15,257 bases of DNA from Acidimicrobiia bacterium (GTDB lineage: Bacteria > Actinomycetota > Acidimicrobiia > Acidimicrobiales > Ilumatobacteraceae). Below, piece by piece: positions 6,724-14,769 of the stretch; positions within the stretch are counted from its first letter, which is position 1, and each line of letters opens with the position of its first letter. The position numbers and the translations under genes were made by a program. A model generated the notes under the pieces. It was given only the letters and a program-made list of their open reading frames with translations, was not told where the DNA came from and searched no databases. Where the stretch lies: NCBI GenBank assembly GCA_013815505.1, contig JACDGA010000011.1, forward strand, positions 1 through 15,257, in the 5' to 3' direction.

Positions 6724-6730
6724 GATCGGA

Positions 6731-6736
6731 ACCCTA
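6731..6736 (-). promoter_or_regulatory. Predicted -10 box (TAGGGT) of a leaderless transcript
   Basis: On the minus strand TAGGGT matches the actinobacterial TANNNT -10 consensus and ends seven bases before the GTG of the VOC gene, which would place the transcription start at or next to the first base of the start codon. The -35 region is poor (TGGCAC-like with a 17-base spacer). If real, it drives the seven-gene cluster down to recN from inside the 30-base divergent gap. Confidence 0.5.
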
Positions 6737-6753
6737 TGTGCCAGGCTGGAGAG

Positions 6754-7935
6754 GTGCCACGTTTCGAGCCTTTCGCCGCGCTCCGTTACGCCTCCGACCA
6801 GGATCTCGACCTCGTCATCGCGCCGCCCTATGACGTGCTCTCCGACGCCGACATCGACGAGCTGGCCGCCCGCGACGCCGCCAACATCGTCCATCTCGAC
6901 GTGCCTCGCGAACGTGACGGACCCGACCGCTACGAGGTCGCCGGATCGACGCTGCGCCGGTGGATCGGCGACGGGATCCTCGTCGCCGACGCGGCGCCGA
7001 CGTTCACGATCTACCGCATGGCGTTCGACGACGAAGAAGGTGAACGCCGCGTCGTCACGGGCGTGCTCGGCGCGATCGAGGTCACCGACAGCGGCGGCGT
7101 GCTGCCGCACGAGCGCACCACACCGAAGGCATCGACCGACCGCCTCGACCTCACGCGGGCGACCAACGCCAACCTCTCCCCCGTGTGGGGTCTCTCGCTG
7201 GCGCCCGGCCTGACGGCGTTGCTTGCTGCACCGGGCGAGGAGATCGGTTCGATCGTCGTCGACGGCGTCACGCACTCGGTGGAGCGCGTCGACGATCCCG
7301 AGCGGGTGGCCGCCATCGCCGCGCTCGTCGGCAGCGACGACGTGCTGATCGCCGACGGCCACCACCGCTACGGGGTCGCCCGGCAGCACTGCGACGACGT
7401 CCGCGCGGCGACGGGCCGCCACGACTCGCCGGCCGAGTTGACGCTCGCATTCGTCAACGAGCTCGTCGACGACCAGCTGAGCGTGGCGCCGATCCATCGC
7501 CTGTACACCGAGGTCGAGGGGGGTGCGCTGCGAGCGGCGCTCGATCGATCGTTCCTGCTCAGCGATGTCGGCGGCGGTGCCGGCGAGGCCGTGGCGCTCG
7601 CCGCAGCGAAGGAGCGGATGGCCGTCGTGTGGTCCGACGGCACGGCGCACTGGCTCGACGAGCGGCCAGGCGTGTTCGACGATGTCCGCGCGCTCGACGG
7701 CGTGTGGCTCGAACAGGCGTTGGCGGACGTGACCCACGTCGTGACGTATCAGCACGGTGTGCAGGCCGCGGCGGACGAGGCAACGCGGGGCGACGCCGTC
7801 GCCGCCGTGCTGATCCGTCCCGTCAGCGTCGCCGAGATCACGCGCACCGCTCGTGAGGGCCTGCTCATGCCGCCGAAGTCGACGTTCTTCACACCGAAGC
7901 TGCGCACCGGGTTCGTCATCAGGTCGCTGGACTGA
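6754..7935 (+). CDS. DUF1015 family protein
   Basis: A 393-residue member of the widespread DUF1015 family. Conserved blocks in order: PRFEPFAALRY (2-12), APPYDVLS (23-30), NIVHLDVPRE (44-53), LPHERTTPKA (117-126), the family hallmark ADGHHRYGVA (200-209), and the C-terminal MPPKSTFFTPKL block ending about ten residues before the stop. The DGHHR motif resembles that of ParB/SbnI-like proteins. From memory, relatives are often encoded near serA/serC in Bacteroidetes and Clostridia, which hints at serine or phosphoserine metabolism; no such genes are near here and function is unproven. The GTG at 6754 fits the family N-terminus (PRFxPF); an in-frame ATG at 6736 would add six residues. Its TGA overlaps the ATG of the next gene by one base (TGATG), so the two are coupled. 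Confidence 0.9.
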   Translation: MPRFEPFAALRYASDQDLDLVIAPPYDVLSDADIDELAARDAANIVHLDVPRERDGPDRYEVAGSTLRRWIGDGILVADAAPTFTIYRMAFDDEEGERRVVTGVLGAIEVTDSGGVLPHERTTPKASTDRLDLTRATNANLSPVWGLSLAPGLTALLAAPGEEIGSIVVDGVTHSVERVDDPERVAAIAALVGSDDVLIADGHHRYGVARQHCDDVRAATGRHDSPAELTLAFVNELVDDQLSVAPIHRLYTEVEGGALRAALDRSFLLSDVGGGAGEAVALAAAKERMAVVWSDGTAHWLDERPGVFDDVRALDGVWLEQALADVTHVVTYQHGVQAAADEATRGDAVAAVLIRPVSVAEITRTAREGLLMPPKSTFFTPKLRTGFVIRSLD

Positions 7936-8867
7936 TGGCCCACCTCTCGGCCGGGTTGCGACCCCGCCTCGTGCTCGCCGGTGTCGGTGTCGTGCTGGCA
8001 CTCCTCGTCGCAGCCGTGCTCGTCATCGCCAGCGGCGACGACACGCAGGCACCGACCACGCCGACGGATCCTCTCGTCACGTTGCCGAGGTCGACAACCG
8101 TGCCGCCATCCATCGACGTCACAGCTCAGGCGATCGTCTATCGCACCGACCAGGCGGTTGGCGGCCGCTTCCGCGTCAAGCTCACGAACACCGGCGACGA
8201 CGACTTCACGGTGACGGGTGTTCGCCTCGAATCGGCGGGTTTCGAGACGCTGGCCTTCACCCCGCACGACACGTTGTACTCGCCGAGCGAACGCACCGAT
8301 CTCATCACGCCATTCGGCGACGTGCGCTGCGAGCCCGGCGATGCGCTCGATCCCACCGACGCAGCGATCCGCTTCGTCACCGCATCCGGGTCGGAGGGCG
8401 AGGTGCGGGTGCCGCTCGAGAGCATCTACGAGGCCATCCCGAAGCTGTACGAGCGTGAGTGCGACAAGGCGTTCATCGAGGAGTCAGCCGTCATCGCCAT
8501 CGCCGACCCCATCGAGGAGTCAGGAGAGGGCTTCGACGCACGCGCCCGCGCCACGCTGCGGATCACTCGCGCAGGCTCCGACGAAGCGATCGCCGTCGAC
8601 GACATCCGCGGCAGCGTGCTGTACTCGATCACCGGGGAGCTTCCTGCCATTCTCGCCGCCGGCGAGGACGAGATCGACATCCCGATCGAGCTCCGCGGCA
8701 CCCGCTGCGACGGTCATGCGCTCGGTGAGACGAAACAACCGTTCGTCTATCCGATCCGGCTCCGCATCGGCGACGACTTCGAATCGTCGTACGACATCCC
8801 CGTGAACCCGTCACAGCAGGATCAACTGTGGACGTTCCTCGTCTCGCGCACCTGCCGCCTCGAGTGA
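7935..8867 (+). CDS. Membrane-anchored hypothetical protein with duplicated exported domain
   Basis: A 310-residue protein of no family I recognise. A short Arg-containing N-terminus precedes one hydrophobic segment (11-32, LVLAGVGVVLALLVAAVLVI), then a Thr/Pro-rich linker (35-58), so it is probably anchored by one helix with the rest outside. The outer part (about 60-310) is acidic and beta-rich, with alternating hydrophobic residues as in Ig-like or DUF11-like domains (RVKLTNTGDDDFTVTGVRLE, 80-99). It seems to consist of two related halves: each has an RC near its middle and a second Cys 44-49 residues later (Cys132/Cys176 and Cys258/Cys307), apart from which there is no Cys, so one disulfide per domain is likely. 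The start overlaps the DUF1015 stop (TGATG), which fixes the ATG and argues for linked expression. Confidence 0.78.
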   Translation: MAHLSAGLRPRLVLAGVGVVLALLVAAVLVIASGDDTQAPTTPTDPLVTLPRSTTVPPSIDVTAQAIVYRTDQAVGGRFRVKLTNTGDDDFTVTGVRLESAGFETLAFTPHDTLYSPSERTDLITPFGDVRCEPGDALDPTDAAIRFVTASGSEGEVRVPLESIYEAIPKLYERECDKAFIEESAVIAIADPIEESGEGFDARARATLRITRAGSDEAIAVDDIRGSVLYSITGELPAILAAGEDEIDIPIELRGTRCDGHALGETKQPFVYPIRLRIGDDFESSYDIPVNPSQQDQLWTFLVSRTCRLE

Positions 8868-8898
8868 CGGACACGCAGGCCCGACCACCACACGACTC

Positions 8899-8905
8899 GA
8901 AGGAG
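8899..8905 (+). promoter_or_regulatory. Strong Shine-Dalgarno (GAAGGAG) before the 124-aa gene
   Basis: GAAGGAG lies eight bases before the ATG at 8914, in the 46-base gap after the membrane protein stop. It supports the short downstream gene as a real, separately initiated coding region. Confidence 0.7.
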
Positions 8906-8913
8906 CCCCGCTC

Positions 8914-9288
8914 ATGCCCCGCCGGTTCACGACACTGCTCAACCCGCTCAGCCGTACAGCGCTCTTCACGCTGGCGTGGAACCGCCGCCACGACATCTTC
9001 CGCTGGGGACGGTCACTCGCCACCGAGCTGCAGCGTCCCGAATCGATCTCGCCGCAGCGCCTCTACACGATGACGAAGGTGCTCGCCGCGATCACGTCCG
9101 ACGAGGGTCTGTCGAGCGCCAAGGAGCTCAAGCAGGTGCGCATCGAGGGCGACACCGTGGTGCTGCGCGTCGACCCCAACTGGTCGCGAGTGCCTCACCT
9201 CTCACAGCGCCTGCTGCAGATCAAGGGCATCGACCAGGTGATGACCGAAGCCGACAGGGAGACGAGCCCGACCGAACGCACGAGCTGA
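8914..9288 (+). CDS. Small conserved-looking hypothetical protein (124 aa)
   Basis: A 124-residue protein that I cannot place in a family. Residues 1-35 are basic and amphipathic (LLNPLSRTALFTLAWNRRHD), with no clear membrane helix. Residues 36-70 look helical. Residues 72-110 (VRIEGDTVVLRVDPNWSRVP, then LLQIKGIDQVM) have a strand-strand-helix-strand pattern that loosely recalls BON-type domains, but this is only a visual impression. The last 15 residues are polar and probably disordered. The ATG has a strong ribosome site, and base composition and codon third positions match the neighbours, so it is very likely coding. It is the third gene of the plus-strand group after DUF1015 and the membrane protein, and it converges with aspS. 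Confidence 0.7.
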   Translation: MPRRFTTLLNPLSRTALFTLAWNRRHDIFRWGRSLATELQRPESISPQRLYTMTKVLAAITSDEGLSSAKELKQVRIEGDTVVLRVDPNWSRVPHLSQRLLQIKGIDQVMTEADRETSPTERTS

Positions 9289-9330
9289 TATCCGAGACGC
9301 GGTGAGGGAAGCGCCAGCGACCATCAGCAG

Positions 9331-9353
9331 CCCGCGCAGCACAAGGCGCGAGG
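9331..9353. terminator. Weak GC hairpin in the convergent gap before aspS
   Basis: The 107-base spacer between the 124-aa gene and the aspS stop contains CCCGCGC (9331-9337) and GCGCG-A-GG (9346-9353), which pair into a seven-base stem with one bulged A and an 8-base loop. No T-run follows on either strand. It could help end both convergent transcripts. I see nothing else in this spacer: no ORF with a ribosome site, no tRNA and no clear repeat. Confidence 0.2.
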
Positions 9354-9395
9354 CGAAAGCGAAGCGGACGACCACCCGCTGCCTGCGCACCAACA

Positions 9396-11153
9396 TTACG
9401 GGATGATCTTGAGTCCGAGCTCGGCGAGGTGACTTGGTTCGACGGCGATCGGTGATCCGGTCATCGGGTCGCTGCCCGACTGCGTCTTCGGGAAGGCGAT
9501 GACCTCGCGGATGTTCTCCTCGCCGGCGAGGATCGCCACGAGCCGGTCGATGCCGACGGCGAACCCGCCGTGCGGCGGAGCCCCGTAGCGGAACGGGTTG
9601 AGGAAGAACCCGAACTTGCGGTCTGCCTCCTCGTCGGAGATCCCGAGGAGGTGGAAGACGCGCCGCTGCAGCGCGCCGTCGTGGATCCTGATTGAGCCCG
9701 AGCCGAGCTCCCACCCGTTGAGCACGAGGTCGTAGGCCAGCGCCCGCACGGACATCGGTTCATCCTCGAGGCGCTCGAGGTCGTCGGGATGGGGCATGCA
9801 GAATGCGTGGTGGCCCGGGAGCGGGCGGCCTGTGGTCGCATCCTGGCCGACGAAGAGCGGGAAGTCGACGACCCAGACGTACTCGTACGGACCTTCGTGG
9901 ACGGGTGGACGCCCGAGGTCGTTGCGCAGCGTGCCCGCCACCTCGCAGGCGCGGTGCCACTCGTCGGCAACGATCAGCACGAGATCGCCCTCCTTCGCGC
10001 CGGTGGCGTCGAGCAGCGCGTCACGCTCGGCGTCGGAGAAGAACTTGGCGACGGGCGACTCGAGCGCGGCGTCGGCAGCGACCTTGATCCAGACGAGACC
10101 CTTCGCCCCGAGCGACTTCGCCCGGTCGGTGAGCTTGTCGAGCTGGTTGCGGCCGTACGTGGACGCGGCACCCTCGACGCGCAGGCCCTTGATCGCACCG
10201 GAGCCGGCGAATGCCTTGAACGCTGTCGCCGAGAACACCTCGCCGAGGTCGACGAGTTCCATCCCGAATCGCAGATCGGGCTTGTCCGAGCCGAAGCGCT
10301 CCATCGCCTCACGCCACGTGATGCGCCTGATCTCTCCTGGACGTGTGCCGGTCACCGCCTCTGCGGCGTCGAGGACGGCGTCGCTGATCGCAGCGAGCAC
10401 GTCGTCGACGCCGACGAAGCTCATCTCGATGTCGAGCTGAGTGAACTCGTACTGACGATCGGCACGCAGGTCCTCGTCGCGCAGGCAGCGCGCCAACTGG
10501 TAGTAGCGATCGAGCCCGGCGACCATCAACAGTTGCTTGAACAGTTGAGGCGACTGAGGCAGCGCGTAGAACGCGCCGTGTTCCTTGCGTGAGGGCACCA
10601 GGAACTCGCGCGCACCCTCGGGCGTCGACGGCACCAAAAGCGGCGTCTCGACCTCGACGAAGCCCTGCGACTCCATCGACGCGCGCATCGCCGAGTTGAC
10701 GGCGGCGCGTGCGCGCAGATTGCGCTGCATCCGTTCGCGGCGCAGGTCGAGGTAGCGGTACTCGAGCCGGAGCCCTTCGTCGACAGCGTCGGCGCGCTGG
10801 TCGATTGGAAACGGCGGCGGCTCGGCGGTGCCGAGGATCTCGACCTCGGCCTCGCCGATCTCGATCTCGCCCGTGGCGAGGTTGGCATTTATCGTGCCGT
10901 CGGGTCGGGCGCGCACGGTGCCGCTGATCGAGACCACGTACTCACTGCGGGCGTCGATGTGCTCCGCGACCACGCATTGCACGACGCCCGACGCATCGCG
11001 CAGATCGAGGAAGGCGAGGTGCTCGCCGTGCTCGCGGCGCCGGGCGACCCACCCGGTGAGCCTCACCAGCTGGCCGATGTGCTCCCGGCGGAGATCGCCG
11101 CAGCGGTGCGTCCGAAGCGAGGTCGGGCGGATCGAGGGGGTGCGAGGTGTCAT
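9396..11153 (-). CDS. aspS: Aspartyl-tRNA synthetase, bacterial type, probably non-discriminating
   Basis: A 585-residue class IIb synthetase that loads Asp onto tRNA(Asp), near the usual 590 of the bacterial type. The N-terminal OB-fold anticodon domain (about 14-108) has GWVARRREHGEHLAFLDLRD (34-53). The catalytic core holds motif 2 (RCLRDEDLRADRQYEF, 222-237), the bacterial GAD insertion (about 290-410) and motif 3 (GIDRLVAILAGEENIREV, 534-551). His42 is at the position where non-discriminating AspRSs have His and discriminating ones have Leu, so it may also load tRNA(Asn) for later amidation by GatCAB. Motif 2 has LRDE instead of FRDE and RQYEF instead of RQPEF, and the HHPFTAP segment reads HHAFCMP (448-454). 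The ATG overlaps the hisS stop by four bases (ATGA). It is last in the apt-rel-hisS-aspS operon. Confidence 0.96.
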   Translation of the reverse strand: MTPRTPSIRPTSLRTHRCGDLRREHIGQLVRLTGWVARRREHGEHLAFLDLRDASGVVQCVVAEHIDARSEYVVSISGTVRARPDGTINANLATGEIEIGEAEVEILGTAEPPPFPIDQRADAVDEGLRLEYRYLDLRRERMQRNLRARAAVNSAMRASMESQGFVEVETPLLVPSTPEGAREFLVPSRKEHGAFYALPQSPQLFKQLLMVAGLDRYYQLARCLRDEDLRADRQYEFTQLDIEMSFVGVDDVLAAISDAVLDAAEAVTGTRPGEIRRITWREAMERFGSDKPDLRFGMELVDLGEVFSATAFKAFAGSGAIKGLRVEGAASTYGRNQLDKLTDRAKSLGAKGLVWIKVAADAALESPVAKFFSDAERDALLDATGAKEGDLVLIVADEWHRACEVAGTLRNDLGRPPVHEGPYEYVWVVDFPLFVGQDATTGRPLPGHHAFCMPHPDDLERLEDEPMSVRALAYDLVLNGWELGSGSIRIHDGALQRRVFHLLGISDEEADRKFGFFLNPFRYGAPPHGGFAVGIDRLVAILAGEENIREVIAFPKTQSGSDPMTGSPIAVEPSHLAELGLKIIP

Positions 11154-12436
11154 CGAGTCTTGGGTCCTGTGTTCGAGATGAGCGAGTCGAGGTGCTCGGC
11201 CAGTGTGGTGGCGAGCCCGTCGATCGGCACGGTGAATTGCTCGCCGTCGTCGCGCAGCCGCCGGACGACAACGGAGCCGTCCGCGAGCTCGTCGGGGGCG
11301 TAGATGACGGCCAGCTCAGCACCGCTGCGGTCAGCGGCCTTCATCTGCGACCTCATGCTGCGGCCGTCGTAGGCACGTTCGGCGCGGTAGCCGAGCTGCC
11401 GCAGCTCGTCGGTGAGCGACGTGGCGTTCGTTCCCCCGGTGACGTCGACGACGAAGACGTCGGCAGCGCGGATGGGCGCCGGGAAGACCCCTTCGTCGTC
11501 ACAGGCGAGCAGCGTGCGATCGACGCCGAGCGCGAGTCCGATCCCCGGCGTCGAGGGGCCGCCGAGGTCCTCGACGAGACCGTCGTAGCGGCCGCCGCCA
11601 CCGAGAGCGTTCTGCGCAGACTCGAGTGTCCCGCCGGCGTACTCGAAGGTGGTGCGGACGTAGTAATCGAGGCCGCGCACGAGGCGGTCGTCGACGTCGT
11701 AGGGAATACCGAGTGCGTCGAGCCCGGCGAGCACGGCTGCGAAGTGCGCGCTCGACTCGTCGCCGAGCGACTCACTGACCGGCGGCGCGGCGGCGATCAC
11801 CGCCTCGTCCTCAGCACGCTTCGAGTCGAGCACCCGCAGCGGGTTGCGGGCGAGTGTCGCACGACTCTGCTCGCTGAGCTCACCCGCTCGACCCTCGAAG
11901 TACGTGCGCAGTGACTCCATGTGTGCGAGTCGTTCGTCGCTTGTGCCGAGCGAGTTGACGAGCAGCCGCACCTGCGACAATCCGAGCGCGGCGAAGAAGC
12001 GCCAGCCGAGCGCGATGACCTCGACGTCGGCCTGCGGGTCGTCGGTGCCGAGCACCTCCACGTCGACCTGCTCGAACTGCCGGTAGCGGCCACGCTGCGG
12101 GCGTTCGTAGCGGAAGTTGGGACCGAAGCACCACGCCTTCCACGGCACGGCCGGCCGGTGCTCGACGAACGCCCGGCACACACCCGCCGTCTGCTCGGGC
12201 CGCAGCACCACGTGACGATCGCCCTTGTCGACGAAGTCGTACATCTCCTTCGTGACAACATCGGTTGCCTCGCCGAGACGCCGGAAGACGCCGACGTCCT
12301 CGAGTAGCGGCGGCACGACCAGCTCGAAGCCCGCTGCCTCGACGATCGACGCGAAGGCGTCGACGAACGCCCGTTGACGGCTCGACGCGGGGTGCAGTAG
12401 GTCGCGAAAACCGGGGCTCGTCCTGAACTCGGGCAC
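11150..12436 (-). CDS. hisS: Histidyl-tRNA synthetase
   Basis: A 428-residue class IIa synthetase that loads His onto tRNA(His). RPEQTAGVCRAFVEH (79-93) and motif 2 (GPNFRYERPQRGRYRQFEQ, 105-123) form the ATP site. The histidine-binding loop LVRGLDYYVRTTFE is at 252-265, GGGGRYDGLVEDLGG at 279-293, and motif 3 (GIGLALGVDRTLL) at 298-310. Residues 325-420 form the alpha/beta anticodon-binding domain (VFVVDVTG, then RSMRSQMKAADRSGAELAVI). That domain separates it from HisZ, the synthetase-like regulator of HisG, which lacks it. The start is a GTG 11 bases after the rel stop with no clear Shine-Dalgarno; the N-terminus EFRTSPGFRD matches the family, so no earlier start is needed. The 3' end overlaps aspS by four bases. 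Confidence 0.95.
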   Translation of the reverse strand: MPEFRTSPGFRDLLHPASSRQRAFVDAFASIVEAAGFELVVPPLLEDVGVFRRLGEATDVVTKEMYDFVDKGDRHVVLRPEQTAGVCRAFVEHRPAVPWKAWCFGPNFRYERPQRGRYRQFEQVDVEVLGTDDPQADVEVIALGWRFFAALGLSQVRLLVNSLGTSDERLAHMESLRTYFEGRAGELSEQSRATLARNPLRVLDSKRAEDEAVIAAAPPVSESLGDESSAHFAAVLAGLDALGIPYDVDDRLVRGLDYYVRTTFEYAGGTLESAQNALGGGGRYDGLVEDLGGPSTPGIGLALGVDRTLLACDDEGVFPAPIRAADVFVVDVTGGTNATSLTDELRQLGYRAERAYDGRSMRSQMKAADRSGAELAVIYAPDELADGSVVVRRLRDDGEQFTVPIDGLATTLAEHLDSLISNTGPKTR

Positions 12437-12447
12437 GGCGGCCGAGG

Positions 12448-14754
12448 CTATCCGGCGGGCTGCGCGCGCTCGCCGGGATCGGCGCCGAACACTTCGTTGG
12501 CGGCCGTGTCGGCGAGCGCCTTCGCCGCTGCGCCGCCGCCCGGGACGAGCCGGTAAGCGTCGTACACCGAGTCGATGTTCTTGATCGTGCGCATCACGGC
12601 AGTGAGGTGCTTGGGATCAGCGAGCTCGAACTCGAACTGCATCTTGGCCACGCGGTCCTCGCCCGTCTCCGTCGACGAGGCGACGATGTTGACCTGGTGG
12701 TCCGACATCGCGTTGGCGACGTCGCGCAGCAGCCGCGAGCGGTCGATCGCCACCACCTCGACGGCGACACGGAAGATCGCCGCCGGCCGTTCGTCGTCCC
12801 AATCGACCTCGATCAGGCGTGTCGGCTGGTTCGACATCAGTGACACGGCGTTGGCGCAATCGGCCCGGTGCACGCTCACTCCCCTGCCCCGCGTCACGAA
12901 GCCGATGATGTCGTCACCGGGTACCGGCGTGCAGCAATGCGACATCCGCACGAGCACGTCGTCGAGTCCTTCCACGTGCACACCGTGCGCGTCGTGGCCG
13001 GGAACCGCCGTGAGCCGCCGCGGACGGAGCGCCGTCGCCGGCAGCTGCTCGGTGTCGTTGTCGCCGCCACCCCGGTAACGGCGGGCGATGCGCTGCGCCA
13101 CCGACCTCGCCGAGACGTGACTCTCACCGACGGCGGCGAAGAACGCGTCGGAGTCCACGTAGCCGAGTTCGGACATCACGGCGTCGAAATGTTCGGACTT
13201 CCAGATCTGCTGGGCCGGCAGGCTCTCGCGGCGGAACTCGTCGACGAGACGCTCGCGACCGTTCTCGATCATGTCGAACCGGCGCTCGCGGCTGAACCAC
13301 TGGCGGATCTTGTTGCGGGCCCTCGTCGAGGCGACGAAGCCGAGCCAGTCCTGCGAGGGACCCGCCGTCTCGACCTTGGCCGTGACGACCTCGCACGTGT
13401 CACCACTCTGCAACTGGTGGTCGAGCGCCACGAGGCGCCCGTTGGTACGGGCCCCGATGCAGCGGTGCCCGACCTCGGTGTGGACGGCGTAGGCGAAGTC
13501 GACGCTCGTCGAGCCGACGGGGAGCGTGACGACGCGGCCCTTCGGCGTGAACACGAAGATCTCGTCCTGCTCGAGGTCGCTCTTCAGACCCTCCATGAAG
13601 TGCGCCGGATCGCTGACCTCGGCCTGCCAGTCGACGATGCGGTTGAGCCAGTCGATGTCGCGCTGCGGCGAGCCGTCCTTGTACGCCCAGTGCGCGGCGA
13701 CGCCCCACTCGGCGCGCTGGTGCATCTCTCGCGTGCGGATCTGAACCTCGATGGCCTTACCGGACGGTCCGATGACGGTGGTGTGCAAGCTCTGGTAGAG
13801 GTTGAACTTCGGCATCGCGACGTAGTCCTTGAACCGGCCGACGACCGGTCGCCAGCGACCGTGGATGCAACCGAGCGCGGCGTAGCAGTCCTTCACCGAG
13901 TCGACGATGACGCGGATCGCGATGAGGTCGAGAATGTCGTCGAACTCGCGATGCTTGACGACCATCTTCTCGTAGACGCTCCACAGGTGCTTGCCACGGC
14001 CGGCGACGTCGGCGTCGATCTTGAGCTCGGCGAGGCGCGCCCGCACCTCTGCGACCGCGAGCGCAAGGTTGACCTCGCCCTCCGGTGAGCGAACGTGCAC
14101 GAGGTGATCGAGCTCGGCGAAGCGCTTCGGATGCAAGGCCGCGAACGAGAGGTCCTCGAGCTGCTGCTTCAGCTCCTGCATCCCGAGTCGGTGCGCCAGC
14201 GGCGCATAGATGTCGAGCGTCTCCTGTGCGATGCGCTGCTGCTTGTCGGCCGGCATCGCCGCGATCGTGCGCATGTTGTGCAATCGGTCGGCGAGCTTGA
14301 TCACAAGCACCCGTAGGTCGCGCGCCATGGCGACGAACATCTTGCGCATCGTCGCCGCCTGCTGCGCCTCGCGCGAGTCGAACTGGATGCGATCGAGCTT
14401 CGTGACGCCGTCGACGATGGCTGCGATCTCGGCGCCGAAGTTGCCCTGCACGTCGGCGATCGTCATCTCGGTGTCTTCGACGGCGTCGTGGAGCAGTGCC
14501 GCCGAGATCGACGTCGCGTCGAGCCCGATGTCGGCGACGACGCGAGCGACGGCCAGCGGGTGATTGATGTAGCGCTCTCCCGACGATCGCCGCTGGTTGC
14601 GGTGCGCCTCCTCGGCGGCGCGATAGGCGGCATCGATCGTGCTGATGTCCGCCTTGGGGTGCCGGCGCCGGTAGCTCGACAGCAGTGGGACGAGCTCCGC
14701 CGAGAACGACTCGTGCCCGCGCCGCCAGGGCAGGACTCGATCGACGGTGCCCAT
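12448..14754 (-). CDS. rel: Bifunctional (p)ppGpp synthetase/hydrolase Rel
   Basis: A 768-residue long RelA/SpoT homologue that makes and degrades the alarmone (p)ppGpp at the ribosome during amino-acid starvation. The N-terminal HD hydrolase domain (about 40-195) is intact: His65, the HD pair at 89-90 and EDT at 93-95. The synthetase domain (about 240-350) has the GRFKD segment (306-310); RxKD here, rather than the ExDD of monofunctional RelA, marks a bifunctional Rel. The product Glu lies in EVQIRT (336-341). A TGS domain follows (about 397-456, EIFVFTPKGRVVTLPVGST), then a zinc-finger-like domain with HCC at 606-608 and Cys633, then an ACT/RRM domain (about 662-737). The length fits actinobacterial Rel (about 740-850). 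The ATG is 15 bases after the apt stop behind a G-rich stretch. Adjacent apt and hisS match actinobacterial order. Confidence 0.97.
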   Translation of the reverse strand: MGTVDRVLPWRRGHESFSAELVPLLSSYRRRHPKADISTIDAAYRAAEEAHRNQRRSSGERYINHPLAVARVVADIGLDATSISAALLHDAVEDTEMTIADVQGNFGAEIAAIVDGVTKLDRIQFDSREAQQAATMRKMFVAMARDLRVLVIKLADRLHNMRTIAAMPADKQQRIAQETLDIYAPLAHRLGMQELKQQLEDLSFAALHPKRFAELDHLVHVRSPEGEVNLALAVAEVRARLAELKIDADVAGRGKHLWSVYEKMVVKHREFDDILDLIAIRVIVDSVKDCYAALGCIHGRWRPVVGRFKDYVAMPKFNLYQSLHTTVIGPSGKAIEVQIRTREMHQRAEWGVAAHWAYKDGSPQRDIDWLNRIVDWQAEVSDPAHFMEGLKSDLEQDEIFVFTPKGRVVTLPVGSTSVDFAYAVHTEVGHRCIGARTNGRLVALDHQLQSGDTCEVVTAKVETAGPSQDWLGFVASTRARNKIRQWFSRERRFDMIENGRERLVDEFRRESLPAQQIWKSEHFDAVMSELGYVDSDAFFAAVGESHVSARSVAQRIARRYRGGGDNDTEQLPATALRPRRLTAVPGHDAHGVHVEGLDDVLVRMSHCCTPVPGDDIIGFVTRGRGVSVHRADCANAVSLMSNQPTRLIEVDWDDERPAAIFRVAVEVVAIDRSRLLRDVANAMSDHQVNIVASSTETGEDRVAKMQFEFELADPKHLTAVMRTIKNIDSVYDAYRLVPGGGAAAKALADTAANEVFGADPGERAQPAG

Positions 14755-14769
14755 CAGCCCGCCCCCGCC

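Noticed and set aside
6724..8001. Long upstream extension of the VOC reading frame on the minus strand
   Set aside because: The extension is antisense to DUF1015. The VOC fold starts at the GTG at 6723, which matches homologues.
9289..9395. Small gene or RNA in the convergent gap
   Set aside because: Only a weak hairpin is visible. The minus-strand open frame here simply reads on past aspS in another frame and lacks a ribosome site.
9789..10592. 267-aa plus-strand ORF inside aspS
   Set aside because: It is antisense to conserved aspS motifs and has no credible start signal or family.
11150..12436. HisZ (regulatory subunit of HisG) instead of HisRS
   Set aside because: The protein has the C-terminal anticodon-binding domain and intact ATP and His motifs, and it sits in the rel-hisS-aspS context.
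12868..14088. 406-aa plus-strand ORF inside rel
   Set aside because: It is antisense to a fully conserved Rel protein. High-GC third positions keep the opposite frame open; no family features were seen.
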